Source: Palsa-504 sp963767565 (lineage in GTDB: Bacteria > Actinomycetota > Actinomycetes > Streptosporangiales > Streptosporangiaceae). From it: 64,000 bases of DNA. The notes under the pieces were generated by a model. It made no database searches. It saw nothing but the letters and a program-made list of their open reading frames with translations, and was not told the origin of the DNA. Shown one piece after another: positions 43,336 through 52,145 of this stretch. Numbering within the stretch: the stretch's first letter is position 1; every line of letters starts with the position of its first letter. The position numbers were made by a program, and so were the translations under genes. Location of the stretch: positions 1 to 64,000 of the forward strand of contig CAVYEG010000017.1 of assembly GCA_963767565.1 (NCBI GenBank), read 5' to 3'.

Positions 43336-44271
43336 GTGGCCAGCAGAGCCAAGGCCTGGGTCCGGCGGCACCGGATGGCTCCCTACCTGCTGGTCCTGCC
43401 GTCACTGGCGCTGATCGCCGCGCTGGTGATCTGGCCCACGGTGCAGATCGGCGAGTTCTCGTTCCAGAACTACGGGCTGCCGCAGCTGGCCGGGGCCGAG
43501 CCCGCGCAGTGGGTCGGCGTCAGCAACTACTCGCAGATCCTGCACGACCCTGAGTTCTGGCTGTCGCTGCGGCTGAGCGTGATCTCCGCCATCGTCATGG
43601 TCCCGCTGACGCTGCTGACCGGCACCCTGGTGGGCCTGCTGCTGAACCGGCTGGGCCGGAAGATGGCGGCCTTCGTGTCCTCGGTGGCCATGCTCGCCTG
43701 GGCCACGCCCGCGGTGTCGGCCAGCGTGATCTTCGTCTGGCTGGCCACGCCGGACGGCGGGGTGGTCGACTGGTTCCTGACCAAGGTGCCGTCCTGGCTG
43801 GGCGGCGGCGCGCACTGGGCGGGGTTCAGCTGGACGAACGCCGCGCTGCCGGCCTACACGCTGATCACCGCCCTGGTGGTCTGGACGAGCTTCCCGTTCA
43901 TCGCGGTCAGCGTGCTGGCCGGGCTGCGGACCATCCCGGCCGAGCTGCACGAGTCGGCCCGGTGCGACGGCGGCGGGCCGTGGCGCATCTTCTGGCTGGT
44001 CACCTACCCGCTGCTCAAGCCGATCTTCCTGGTACTGCTGCTGCTGTCGATCATCTGGGACTTCGGCGTGTTCACGCAGGTGTACATCATCATCGGCGAG
44101 CTCGGCCAGCGGGATGAATACAACCTCGGCATCTACGAGTACTCCAAGGCGTTCACGATGCCGCCGGCCTACGGCCTGGCCTCGGCGCTGGCCTTCATCC
44201 TGACCATCATCCTGCTCATCATCACGGTCGGCTACGTCCGGGCCTCGGTCAAGCAGGGGGCGATCCAATGA
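43336..44271 (+). CDS. Sugar ABC transporter permease, MalF type
   Basis: A 311-residue permease with six membrane helices. It begins VASRAKAWVRRHRMAPYLLVLPSLALI, has the periplasmic segment WVGVSNYSQILHDPEFWLSL, and the EAA coupling loop ELHESARCDGGGPWRIFWLVTYPLLKP. GTG 43336 is chosen because it follows the hairpin element and begins the conserved part. ATG 43246 would add 30 residues encoded by the G/C-run element. The stop overlaps the MalG-like start by four bases. No ATPase gene is present; a shared MsiK-like ATPase elsewhere is the usual arrangement. Confidence 0.9.
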   Translation: MASRAKAWVRRHRMAPYLLVLPSLALIAALVIWPTVQIGEFSFQNYGLPQLAGAEPAQWVGVSNYSQILHDPEFWLSLRLSVISAIVMVPLTLLTGTLVGLLLNRLGRKMAAFVSSVAMLAWATPAVSASVIFVWLATPDGGVVDWFLTKVPSWLGGGAHWAGFSWTNAALPAYTLITALVVWTSFPFIAVSVLAGLRTIPAELHESARCDGGGPWRIFWLVTYPLLKPIFLVLLLLSIIWDFGVFTQVYIIIGELGQRDEYNLGIYEYSKAFTMPPAYGLASALAFILTIILLIITVGYVRASVKQGAIQ

Positions 44272-45170
44272 CGATCCTGGCGGCACGCGCCGAGCGGTCC
44301 GGTTCCGGCCGGAAGCGGCGGCGGCTGCGGTCCCGCAGGGCGCGCCGGGCCGGGCTGAACCTGCTCGGGCTGCTCGTCGCGCTGGTCACGCTGTTCCCGA
44401 TCTTCTTCATGGTGTCCACCGCGTTCAAGCCGCCGACCGAGATCTACTCGCTGACCCCGCACCCGCTGCCCGCCCATCCCACCCTGTCGAACTTCCGCGC
44501 GGTCATCGACGGCAGCGTGATCGGCCTGCCGTACTGGAACTTCCTGAAGAACAGCCTGTTCGTGACGCTGGTCGCGGTCGCGGCGTCGTCGCTGGTCGCG
44601 CTGCTGGCCGCCGTCGCGGTAGCCCGGTTCAGGTTCCGGTTCCGCACCACCTACCTGATCATGCTGCTGATCGTCCAGATGCTGCCGCAGCAGGCGCTGG
44701 TCATCTCGCTGTACCTGGACTTCAGGACGCTGGGCCTGCTGGACAGCCTGATCGGGCTGATCGGTGTGTACACGACGTTCGCGCTGCCGGTAACCATCTG
44801 GATGCTGCGCAACTTCGTGGCGGCCGTGCCGCGCGAACTCGAGGAAGCCGCCGCGATCGACGGGGCCGGGCCGATGCGGATCTTCTGGAAGATCCTGCTG
44901 CCGCTGGTGGCCCCGGGGCTGGTCGCGACCAGCGTGTTCGCGTTCATCTTCGCCTACAACGAGTTCATCTTCGCGCTGACCTTCCTGAACGTCGACACCG
45001 CCAAGTTCACGCTGCCGCTGTACGTCCAGTACTTCTACGGCAGGAACGGCGCCCAGTGGGGACCGATCATGGCCGCCTCCACGCTGTTCACGATCCCGGT
45101 CATGGCTTTCTTCCTCCTCGTCCAGCGCCGCCTGTCCGGCGGCCTGCTCGCCGGGGCGGTGAAGGGGTGA
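44268..45170 (+). CDS. Sugar ABC transporter permease, MalG type
   Basis: A 300-residue partner permease. The first helix is GLLVALVTLFPIFFMVSTAFKPPTEI, typical of MalG, and the coupling loop is ELEEAAAIDGAGPMRIFWKILLPLVAPG. ATG 44268 overlaps the MalF-type stop by four bases, and the stop overlaps the GH3 start by four. It forms the channel for the family-1 binding protein upstream. Confidence 0.93.
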   Translation: MTILAARAERSGSGRKRRRLRSRRARRAGLNLLGLLVALVTLFPIFFMVSTAFKPPTEIYSLTPHPLPAHPTLSNFRAVIDGSVIGLPYWNFLKNSLFVTLVAVAASSLVALLAAVAVARFRFRFRTTYLIMLLIVQMLPQQALVISLYLDFRTLGLLDSLIGLIGVYTTFALPVTIWMLRNFVAAVPRELEEAAAIDGAGPMRIFWKILLPLVAPGLVATSVFAFIFAYNEFIFALTFLNVDTAKFTLPLYVQYFYGRNGAQWGPIMAASTLFTIPVMAFFLLVQRRLSGGLLAGAVKG

Positions 45171-46692
45171 GCCACGACACGACCCCGGGCACCGGCCTGG
45201 ACCCGGCGCTGACCCGCCTGGCCGACGCGATCCTCATCCCGGCCTTTCCCGGGCCGGCCGCGCCGGGCTGGGCCCTGCGGGCGCTGGAGCGCGGCCTGGC
45301 CGGCGTCACCCTGTTCGGCCCCAACATCGCGGGCCCGGAGCAGGTGACGGCGCTGACCGCGGAACTGCGCGCGGCCGCCGCGCGGCCGTGGCGGGGGCCG
45401 GGCCGCTGATCGCGATCGACGAGGAGGGCGGGGACGTCACCCGGGTCGCCTACGCCGGCGGGAGTCCCTACCCGGGGAACGCGGCCCTGGGCGCGGTGGA
45501 CGACGTCGCGCTGACCAGGGACGTCTACCAGGCCATGGGCACCGACCTGGCCAGGCTGGGGATCAACCTCGACCTCGCGCCGTGCGCCGACGTGCTCGGC
45601 CCGGCAGACAGCCCGGCCGTGGGCACCCGGTCCTTCGGCACCGACACGGCCCTGGTCGCGCGGCACACCGCCGCCGCCGTGGCGGGCCTGCAGGGCGCGG
45701 GCGTGGCCGCGTGCGCCAAGCACTTTCCCGGGCACGGCCGGACCGGGACCGATACCCACCTGGCCGTGGCCACCATCGAGGGCGGGCTTGACGAGCTGCG
45801 ACGGCGCGACCTGCCGCCGTTCACGGCCGCCATCAAGGCCGGGACGGCCGCCGTCATGCCCAGTCACCTGCGCGTGCCCGAGCTCACCGGCGACCTGCCG
45901 GCCACGGTGTCCGAGGCCGCCCTGATCGGGCTGCTGCGCGGCGAACTCGGCTTCACCGGCGTGATCGTCTCCGACGCGCTGGAGATGCGGGCCACCAGGG
46001 ACCTGTTCGGCATCCCGCAGGCCGCCGTGCTGGCCGTGGCGGCGGGTACCGACCTGCTGTGCCTGGGCCGGGATGGTCACCAGGGCGATTACGTAGCGGT
46101 ACGCGACGCCCTGGTCGCCGCCGTCCGCGACGGCACGCTCGCGGGCGAGCGGCTGGAAGAGGCCGCGGACCGGGTCGCGGGCCTGCGCGGGGGCCTGGCC
46201 CGCGGCCCGCGCCCCGGCGGCGGCCCGGGCCTCGGCGGACCGGGTGCGGGCGCGGGCGCGGCCGGCCGCGAGGTGGGCCTGGCGGCGGCCCGGCGGGCCG
46301 TGCGGAGGTCGGGCCCGCCGCCGGTGCTCGCCCACCCGCTGATCATCGAGGTCGAGCCGGGTGAGAACTTCGCCGCGGGACGGTTCGGTTGGGGGCTGGG
46401 CCCGTGGGCGCCGGCCGGCAGCGTGCGCCGGATCCACCCCGCCGGGGCCAGCGTGGCTGATCTCCTGGCCAGCGCGGCCGGGCGCTCGCTGGTGGCCGTG
46501 GTCCGTGACGCGCACCGGGACCGCGCCACCTGGTCACTGATCACCACCCTGCTCGCGGGCCGGCCCGACACCGTGCTGGTGGAGATGGGCCTGCCGCTGT
46601 GGCACCCGCCGGACGGCACCTCGTACCTGGCCACCTACGGGGCGTCCCGGGCCAGCGCGCAGGCCGCCGCCGAGCTGCTCGGCCTGGCGTAG
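45167..46692 (+). CDS. GH3 beta-N-acetylglucosaminidase (NagZ-like), apparent frameshift
   Basis: A glycoside hydrolase family 3 enzyme of about 508 residues. The first frame (45167-45409) gives LADAILIPAFPGPAAPGWAL and GVTLFGPNIAGPEQV. The second (open from 45388) begins GAGPLIAIDEEGGDVTRV and holds the active-site loop KHFPGHGRTGTDTHL (His acid/base dyad) and the nucleophile region VIVSDALEMRATRDL, then a C-terminal domain. One base missing near 45385 would join them. There is no signal peptide, so it acts inside the cell on imported sugars, like NagZ or the chitobiose enzyme DasD. GTG 45167 overlaps the permease stop by four bases. This gene ends the operon. Confidence 0.88.
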
Positions 46693-46848
46693 CGCGCCTC
46701 CGGGCGCGAGGTACAACTCAGACTGGGTACGCGAGCTGATGGCTCAGCCTGGGTAGCGGCGCTCGGCTGCCCGGGCGATGCTGTCGGCGATTCCCTCCTG
46801 CCGCATTCTTCTCACTCGCATCATTTGCGTGGAGCATCCGGCTTCTAC

Positions 46849-46884
46849 GGAGTATCTGGGCAGCTATGACTGCCCAGATACTCC
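46849..46884. terminator. Perfect 15-bp hairpin between convergent genes
   Basis: GGAGTATCTGGGCAG (46849-46863) and CTGCCCAGATACTCC (46870-46884) form a perfect 15-bp stem with a six-base loop, between the GH3 gene (+) and the tetR gene (-). There is no clear T-run, so it may be a bidirectional structural terminator. A third copy of ATACTCCATGA follows at 46896-46906, which hints at a binding site or an inserted element instead. Elsewhere in 46693-46933, CTCAG-CTGGGTA is repeated at about 46717 and 46743. Confidence 0.55.
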
Positions 46885-46933
46885 ATGAAAACCGAATACT
46901 CCATGATTTTGGGGCTGATGGGACTGGGGTGGT

Positions 46934-47596
46934 TTACGGGGCGGGACGGCGGATGGCGTCCATGAGCAGGTCCAGCATGCGCTGCAACTGCTCCTGGCCG
47001 CCAGCCAAGCTGGTGGCGGCGAACATGCCGACCACGGTGGCCACGATGTCCTCGGCGCGGACGTCGCTGCGCAGCGCGCCGGCGGCGATGCCGGCGTCGA
47101 GGATCGCCTGCACGGCCGTGGCGAGCTGCTCGCGGATCTCGGGGACGGTCACCGCCCCGGAGGCGAACACGGCCCGCAGCGCGTCGGCCATCTCCCGCTT
47201 GGCGGTGACGTAGCCGGCGAAACGGTCCATCCAGGCCCGCAGGGCCAGCTCGGGAGCCTGCACCGCCAGCAGGCCGGCGGCGCTGGCGCACAGGTCGTCG
47301 AGTTCCTGGCGGTACAGCGCCTCGACCAGCGCCTCGCGGGTCGGGAAGTGCCGGTAGAGGGTGCCGATCCCGACGCCCGCGTCCCGGGCGATCTGCTCGA
47401 GCGTGACCGGCTCCGCCCCGGAGGCGAAGGCGGCCCGGGCGGCGTCGAGCAGGCGGGAACGGTTGCGCTCGGCGTCCGCGCGCAGGCGTCTCGGGCGGTC
47501 GGTGGCCGGGCTCGGGCGGTCGGTGGCCGGGCTCGGGCGGTCGGTGGCCGGGCTCGGGCGGTCGGTGGCCGGGCTCGGGCGGTCGGTGGCCGGCAT
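46934..47596 (-). CDS. TetR-family transcriptional regulator
   Basis: A 220-residue repressor. The N-terminus carries five ATDRPSP repeats, then the TetR DNA-binding domain (about 40-90: RSRLLDAARAAFASGAEPVTLEQIARDAGVGIGTLYRHF, in two segments) and a helical ligand domain with LALRAWMDRFAGYV and LATAVQAILDAGIAAG. It is divergent from an aldo/keto reductase gene, and two matching palindromes lie between them, so it should repress both. The ATG at 47596 begins right at the repeat; the real functional part starts about residue 36. Confidence 0.92.
   Translation of the reverse strand: MPATDRPSPATDRPSPATDRPSPATDRPSPATDRPRRLRADAERNRSRLLDAARAAFASGAEPVTLEQIARDAGVGIGTLYRHFPTREALVEALYRQELDDLCASAAGLLAVQAPELALRAWMDRFAGYVTAKREMADALRAVFASGAVTVPEIREQLATAVQAILDAGIAAGALRSDVRAEDIVATVVGMFAATSLAGGQEQLQRMLDLLMDAIRRPAP
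47491..47595 (-). repeat. 21-bp tandem repeat, 5 copies, in tetR
   Basis: Five near-identical 21-bp units (starting at 47491, 47512, 47533, 47554 and 47575) encode the ATDRPSP repeats at the start of the TetR protein. The repeat covers the translation start. Confidence 0.92.
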
Positions 47597-47600
47597 TATC

Positions 47601-47652
47601 CGGAGGATCCTCCGCTTGTGCGGTACGATGAGATTACCGGAGGTTCCTCCGG
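47601..47652. promoter_or_regulatory. Two TetR operators
   Basis: CGGAGGATCCTCCG (47601-47614) is a perfect palindrome, and CCGGAGGTTCCTCCGG (47637-47652) is the same with a two-base centre change. Their centres are 37 bases apart in the 93-base gap between tetR and the aldo/keto reductase gene. A weaker third CCGGAGG lies just before the reductase start and may also act as its ribosome site. Confidence 0.75.
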
Positions 47653-47689
47653 TTCCTGATTCGCTATCTTACGACCGGAGGCTCATCCG

Positions 47690-48595
47690 ATGACGGCAAC
47701 CGGGCAACGGCCGGATTCGCACCCGTTTCCCCCCGGCGGCAGCGCGAAGCTCGCGGGCCGGACCGTGGCCCGGATCGGGTTCGGCGCGATGCAGCTAGAA
47801 CGCACGGGCGTGGGGCGGGACGCGGCGGTCGCGATCCTGCGCCAGGCGGTCGAGGCCGGCGTCAACCACATCGACACGGCCGCCTTCTACGGTGCGGCCA
47901 ACGCCTTGATCCGCGAGGCGCTGGCGCCCTATCCGGACGAGCTGGTCCTGGTGACCAAGGTGGGGGCGGCCCGGGACGCCGACGGCACGTTCGGCGCCGG
48001 GCAGCGACCCGAACAGCTGCGGGATCAGGTCGAAGCTAACCTGGCCACGCTCGGCGTCGAGCAGGTGGACGTGGTCAACCTGCGGCGGCTTGACGCCCCG
48101 CCCGGGCTGATCGCCGCGGGCAACCAAAAGGTCGACCTGGATGACCAGCTGGCCGAGCTCTCCGCGCTGCGGGAGGCCGGCAAGATCGGCGCCATCGGCC
48201 TGTCCAACGTCTCCGCAGGCCAGCTTCGCCAGGCGCTGCCGGCCGGGATCGCGTGCGTGCAGAACTCCTACGGCGTCCTGGACCGCACGGCCGAGCCCGT
48301 GCTGCAGCTGTGCCGCGAGCACGACATCGCCTGGGTCCCGTTCTTCCCGCTCGGCTCGGCCTTCCCGAGCCGGCCCAAGGCGGCCGACGACCCCACCGTG
48401 GCCGGCATCGCCGCCGAGCTGGGCGCCACCCCGGCCCAGGTGGCGCTGGCCTGGCTGCTGACGCACTACGACCACACACTGCTGATCCCCGGCACCTCCG
48501 ACCCGGCCCACCTGGCCGAGAACATCGCGGTAGGCAGCCTCCGGCTGCCTGCCGCGTCCGCCACGGCGCTGGACCAGCTCGCCGAGCCGGAGTAA
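47690..48595 (+). CDS. Aldo/keto reductase
   Basis: A 301-residue NADPH-dependent oxidoreductase with the AKR barrel. N-terminal GFGAMQLE strand, catalytic Asp and Tyr in HIDTAAFYGAAN, catalytic Lys in LVTKVG, and a cofactor-binding C-terminal part with LIPGTSDPAHLAENI. The usual catalytic histidine region reads VVNLRRLD, so the His is replaced by Arg or lies elsewhere, which occurs in some family members. It is probably induced by the TetR ligand. The physiological substrate is unknown. Confidence 0.9.
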   Translation: MTATGQRPDSHPFPPGGSAKLAGRTVARIGFGAMQLERTGVGRDAAVAILRQAVEAGVNHIDTAAFYGAANALIREALAPYPDELVLVTKVGAARDADGTFGAGQRPEQLRDQVEANLATLGVEQVDVVNLRRLDAPPGLIAAGNQKVDLDDQLAELSALREAGKIGAIGLSNVSAGQLRQALPAGIACVQNSYGVLDRTAEPVLQLCREHDIAWVPFFPLGSAFPSRPKAADDPTVAGIAAELGATPAQVALAWLLTHYDHTLLIPGTSDPAHLAENIAVGSLRLPAASATALDQLAEPE

Positions 48596-48715
48596 CCCCG
48601 CACCCTGCGGTGCGGCCTGAGGATGCGCGGGAGGCCGGACGGTGACATCCTGGGCGCGGGGGCAGGCTGGCGGACGGGGCGAGGCCCCTGACCGCCGTGG
48701 CGAGGGCGAGGCGAT

Positions 48716-49483
48716 ATGGGCGGACCAGCCATCGCGGTGCGCGGGCTGCGCAAGAGCTTCGGGGACAAAGAGGCGGTCGCGGGGATCGACCTGGAGATAG
48801 CGGCGGGATCCTTCGCCGGGCTGGTCGGGCCGAACGGCGCAGGCAAGACCACCTCCCTGTCGATGATGACCGGCCTGCTGCGGCCGGACGGCGGCCAGGT
48901 GCTGATCAACGGGCTTGACGTGTGGGCCGACCCGCCCGCCGCCAAGGCGATCATGGGGGTGGTGCCGGCCGAGGCCCGGCTGTTCGAGCGGCTCAGCGGC
49001 ACCGAACTGCTCGAGTACGCCGGACGGCTGCGCGGCCTGCCGGTCGGCGAGGTGCGCTCGCGGACCGCGCAGCTGCTTGACGTGCTCGACCTGACCGCGG
49101 ACGCCAAGCGCCTGGTGGCCGACTACTCCACCGGCATGCGCAAGAAGGCCGCGCTCGGCTGCGCCCTGATCCACAACCCCCCGGTGCTGTTCCTGGACGA
49201 GCCGCTGGAGGGCGTGGACCCGGTCTCCGCGGACGTGATCCGCCGGCTGCTGAGCCGCTTCGTGGCCACCGGCTCGACGGTGCTGTTCTCCAGCCACGTC
49301 ATGGAGCTGGTCGAGCAGGTCTGCGACCACGTCTCGATCATCGACAAGGGCCGCATCGTGGCCACCGGCACCACCGATGAGGTCCGCGGCGGCAAGACCC
49401 TGCAGCAGGCGTTCATCGCGCTGGTCGGCAGGCGGGCGACCGACGAGGAGGGACTGTCGTGGCTCGGCTCCTCGTCCAGCTGA
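48716..49483 (+). CDS. ABC transporter ATP-binding protein
   Basis: A 255-residue ATPase of the ABC-2 (drug/polymer exporter) class. Walker A GPNGAGKTTSLSMMTGLL, Q-loop VPAEARLFERLSG, signature YSTGMRKKAALGCALI, Walker B VLFLDEPLEGVDP, H-loop SSHV. ATG 48716 follows GAGGGCGAGG. Overlaps the membrane gene by 25 bases, so the pair is cotranscribed. The substrate is unknown. Confidence 0.93.
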   Translation: MGGPAIAVRGLRKSFGDKEAVAGIDLEIAAGSFAGLVGPNGAGKTTSLSMMTGLLRPDGGQVLINGLDVWADPPAAKAIMGVVPAEARLFERLSGTELLEYAGRLRGLPVGEVRSRTAQLLDVLDLTADAKRLVADYSTGMRKKAALGCALIHNPPVLFLDEPLEGVDPVSADVIRRLLSRFVATGSTVLFSSHVMELVEQVCDHVSIIDKGRIVATGTTDEVRGGKTLQQAFIALVGRRATDEEGLSWLGSSSS

Positions 49484-51045
49484 AGCTGCGGCTGCTGCGC
49501 AACGCGCTGCGCGCGTCCACCGGGAACAGGGTGGCCTTCATCTTCAGCACGATCGGGGCCGCGCTGGTCGCGGCGGGCGTCTTCGTCGTCCTGGCCAGGC
49601 TGCACGGCAACGGCGCAGCGGTGGATCTGACCACGGTGATCTTCACCGTGTTCGCGTTCGGCTGGCTGATCGTGCCGCTGGTCGCCTTCGGCCTGGACGG
49701 CACCCTGGACCCGGCCACGCTGGCCCTGTTCCCGCTGCGCCTGCGCCCGCTGGCGGTGGGCCTGCTGGCCGCCTCGGCCACCGGCGCCTGGCCGCTGGCC
49801 AACGTGATCGGCCTGCTCGGGGTGACCATCGGCCTGGCCCACGGCGTCGCTGGCGAGCTGATCGCGGTGCTGGCGGTGCTGCTGCAGGTGCTGTTCTGCA
49901 TCACGCTGGCCCGGTTCGTGACCACCAGCCTGGCCGGGCTGCTGCGCTCGCGCCGCGGCCGGGACCTGGCGGCCCTGCTCATCCTGCCGATCTTCGCCTT
50001 GTACGAGGCCTTCGTGCAGATCGTGCCGCGGCTTACCGCCGAGGGAAAGCTGACCGCGGCCAGCTTCGCCGGCGTGGACAGCTGGCTGCGCTGGATACCG
50101 CCGGGCCTGGCCGCGCACGCGATCCTGGACGCCTCGGACGGTCATCCCGGTACCGCCCTGGCGCGCCTGGCCCTGCTGGCCGCGGTCATCGTCGTGCTCG
50201 GCTGGCTGTGGGTCGTCTCCCTCAGCCGCGGGCTGGTCACGGTCGACACCACCACGCAGGCGGCGGCGGTACGCGGCGCCGCGCTGCCGTTTGCCCGGTA
50301 CGGCCTGCGCGGCACGGTGCTGGCCCGGTTCCTGATCTACCAGCGGCGCGAACCCGGCTCGCTCATCTACTGGGGCATCATCGCGGTCATCATGGCGGCG
50401 TCCTCGGTGAGCACGATCAGGACCCCGAACTACCTAATCGCCCTGCTGTTGAGCGCGGGCCTCGGGGCCGCGTTCACCGGCAGCTTCCACGCCAACTCGA
50501 TCGGGGTGACCGGGCCGGGCTTCGGCCTGGAGGCGATGTCGCTGGCCGGGCGCCGCGCGCTGCGGGCCTACTTCTCCGGCCAGGACATCGCGTTCGGCCT
50601 GATCGCGGTGCCGCTGCTGGTGGCGGTGTCGTTCGCCCTGGCCGCGGTGGCCGGGCATCTGGCGGACGGGTTCCTGGCCGCCGCCGTGGACCTGGCCGGG
50701 ATCGGCGCCGGCCTGGGCCTGGCCAGCATCTTCACTGTCATCCTGGCCTACCCGGCGGAGAAACGGGCCGGCAGCCCGGCGCCCCGGGCGATCAGCGGCT
50801 ACACCGGCCGGTCCATCGGCGCCACGTTCGGCGCCCTGTTCGGCGTGGCCGTGCTGGTCCTCCCGGTGCTGCTCGGTGCCGCGCTGACCGGCTCGGCTCC
50901 GGCGGCGGTGCGGATGCCGGTACTGGTCGTGTGCGGCGCCGTCTACGGCCTCGGGCTGGCCTGGATCGGCGTCCTGGTCGCCGCGCGCGCGGCCGAGCAG
51001 AAGCTGCCCGAGCTCTACCAGATCGCCGTCCGCAGCAAGCTGTAG
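49459..51045 (+). CDS. ABC-2 type transporter membrane protein
   Basis: A 528-residue polytopic membrane protein with about 12 hydrophobic segments. It begins ARLLVQLKLRLLRNALRASTG, has a conserved cytoplasmic region EPGSLIYWGIIAVIMAASSV, and near the C-terminus GRSIGATFGALFGVAVLVLPVLL. It is the channel partner of the ATPase encoded just before it. GTG 49459 has GAGGAGGG upstream. The substrate is not known; similar actinobacterial pairs are annotated only as transporters. Confidence 0.88.
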   Translation: MARLLVQLKLRLLRNALRASTGNRVAFIFSTIGAALVAAGVFVVLARLHGNGAAVDLTTVIFTVFAFGWLIVPLVAFGLDGTLDPATLALFPLRLRPLAVGLLAASATGAWPLANVIGLLGVTIGLAHGVAGELIAVLAVLLQVLFCITLARFVTTSLAGLLRSRRGRDLAALLILPIFALYEAFVQIVPRLTAEGKLTAASFAGVDSWLRWIPPGLAAHAILDASDGHPGTALARLALLAAVIVVLGWLWVVSLSRGLVTVDTTTQAAAVRGAALPFARYGLRGTVLARFLIYQRREPGSLIYWGIIAVIMAASSVSTIRTPNYLIALLLSAGLGAAFTGSFHANSIGVTGPGFGLEAMSLAGRRALRAYFSGQDIAFGLIAVPLLVAVSFALAAVAGHLADGFLAAAVDLAGIGAGLGLASIFTVILAYPAEKRAGSPAPRAISGYTGRSIGATFGALFGVAVLVLPVLLGAALTGSAPAAVRMPVLVVCGAVYGLGLAWIGVLVAARAAEQKLPELYQIAVRSKL

Positions 51046-51114
51046 CCAGCAAAGCTCGGCGTCGGCGGTACGCCAATGCCAGAAAACCGGTGGGGAACGT
51101 GCATAATTACGGTC

Positions 51115-51564
51115 ATGCGACTGTCAGCCCGGGCCGACTACGCGCTGCGCGCCGCCATCGAGCTCGCCGCGGCCGATGCCGGTCACGTCACCGCCGACCA
51201 ACTGGCCCGGGCGCAGCAGATACCAGGGAAGTTCCTGGAGACGATCCTCACCCAGCTCCGGCGGGCCGGGCTGATCCGCAGCCAGCGCGGACCTGACGGC
51301 GGCTTCTGGCTGGCCCGGCCGGCCAGCGAGATCTCCCTCGCCGACATCATCCGGGTCATCGACGGTCAGTTGCTCGGCGTGCGGGGCGAGCGGCCGGAGA
51401 ACATCAGCTATCCCGGCGTGGCCGAACCCCTGCAGCAGGTCTGGATCGCGCTGCGCGCCAACGAACGGGCCGTCCTGGAGCAGGTCACGCTGGCCGACAT
51501 CGTGTCGGGGAACCTCCCCGACATGGTCCGCCACCTGACGGAAAACCCCCGCGCCTGGGTCTGA
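51115..51564 (+). CDS. Rrf2-family transcriptional regulator
   Basis: A 149-residue winged-helix regulator. MRLSARADYALRAAIELA, QLARAQQIPGKFLETILTQLRRAGLI and SQRGPDGGFWLARP show the Rrf2 fold. The three-cysteine iron-sulfur motif of IscR/NsrR is absent, so it does not sense through a normal Rrf2 cluster. ATG 51115 is chosen because the family start is there. CATAAT at 51102-51107 would place transcription start at or next to that ATG, so the mRNA may be leaderless. It converges with clgR; the target is unknown. Confidence 0.9.
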   Translation: MRLSARADYALRAAIELAAADAGHVTADQLARAQQIPGKFLETILTQLRRAGLIRSQRGPDGGFWLARPASEISLADIIRVIDGQLLGVRGERPENISYPGVAEPLQQVWIALRANERAVLEQVTLADIVSGNLPDMVRHLTENPRAWV

Positions 51565-51598
51565 TCCCCGGCCAGCCCGTTTTACCTCCGGCCGGTGC

Positions 51599-52033
51599 TC
51601 AGACCGCCACCATGTCCTCGACGTCTGAGGCCGCGCCGAAGCCCCGCTCGGTATCGGCGAACTCCAGCGCGGTGCCGGCGTCCGGATCGATGGCGGCGAT
51701 GGAGACGAAGGTCTGCTCGGGCGGGAGCCCGGCGCCCGTCTCGGCCGGGACCCGCAGGCCCGGCTCCCTCGGCATGCCCAGCACCGGCTCGTGCTGCAGC
51801 TCGGCCAGGGCGAAGTTGTCGGAAACCTCACGGAACACCTGCGACAGCGGGGTGTTCAGGGCGCCGCAGATGGCAGCGAGCAGCTCGGACGAGGCTTCCT
51901 TCTGGCCGCGCTCGACCTCAGAAAGATAGCCCAGGGAGACGCGCGCCGAGGCGGATACCTCGCGCAGCGTGCGGCCCTGCCGCAGGCGCAGCCGCCGCAG
52001 CACGTCACCTAGCAGCTGACGGAGCAGAACCAT
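51599..52033 (-). CDS. clgR: Cro/C1-type regulator, ClgR-like
   Basis: A 144-residue regulator with an XRE helix-turn-helix (about residues 10-65: VLRRLRLRQGRTLREVSASARVSLGYLSEVERGQKEASSELLAAIC in order). It matches ClgR, the activator of clp protease genes in actinobacteria, and its position next to cinA-pgsA is the conserved one. Its C-terminal tail is longer than in the shortest ClgR proteins and ends EDMVAV; ClgR is degraded through its C-terminus, and the A-V end fits this. ATG 52033 is preceded by GGAAGGGAG. The recA and recX genes that usually lie further on are not present. Confidence 0.85.
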   Translation of the reverse strand: MVLLRQLLGDVLRRLRLRQGRTLREVSASARVSLGYLSEVERGQKEASSELLAAICGALNTPLSQVFREVSDNFALAELQHEPVLGMPREPGLRVPAETGAGLPPEQTFVSIAAIDPDAGTALEFADTERGFGAASDVEDMVAV

Positions 52034-52145
52034 GTCGCACTCCCTTCCCCGAGGCCGACCCACCGACAACTTCCACCGTACCTGGCATTTCGGTTACTTC
52101 GCGAGATCATGTCCTCCCGTGTTCGCTGCCAACGTAACGCTGTAA

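Noticed and set aside
45380..45410. Programmed -1 frameshift in the GH3 gene
   Set aside because: There is no X-XXY-YYZ slippery heptamer followed by a pseudoknot at the junction; an indel is simpler.
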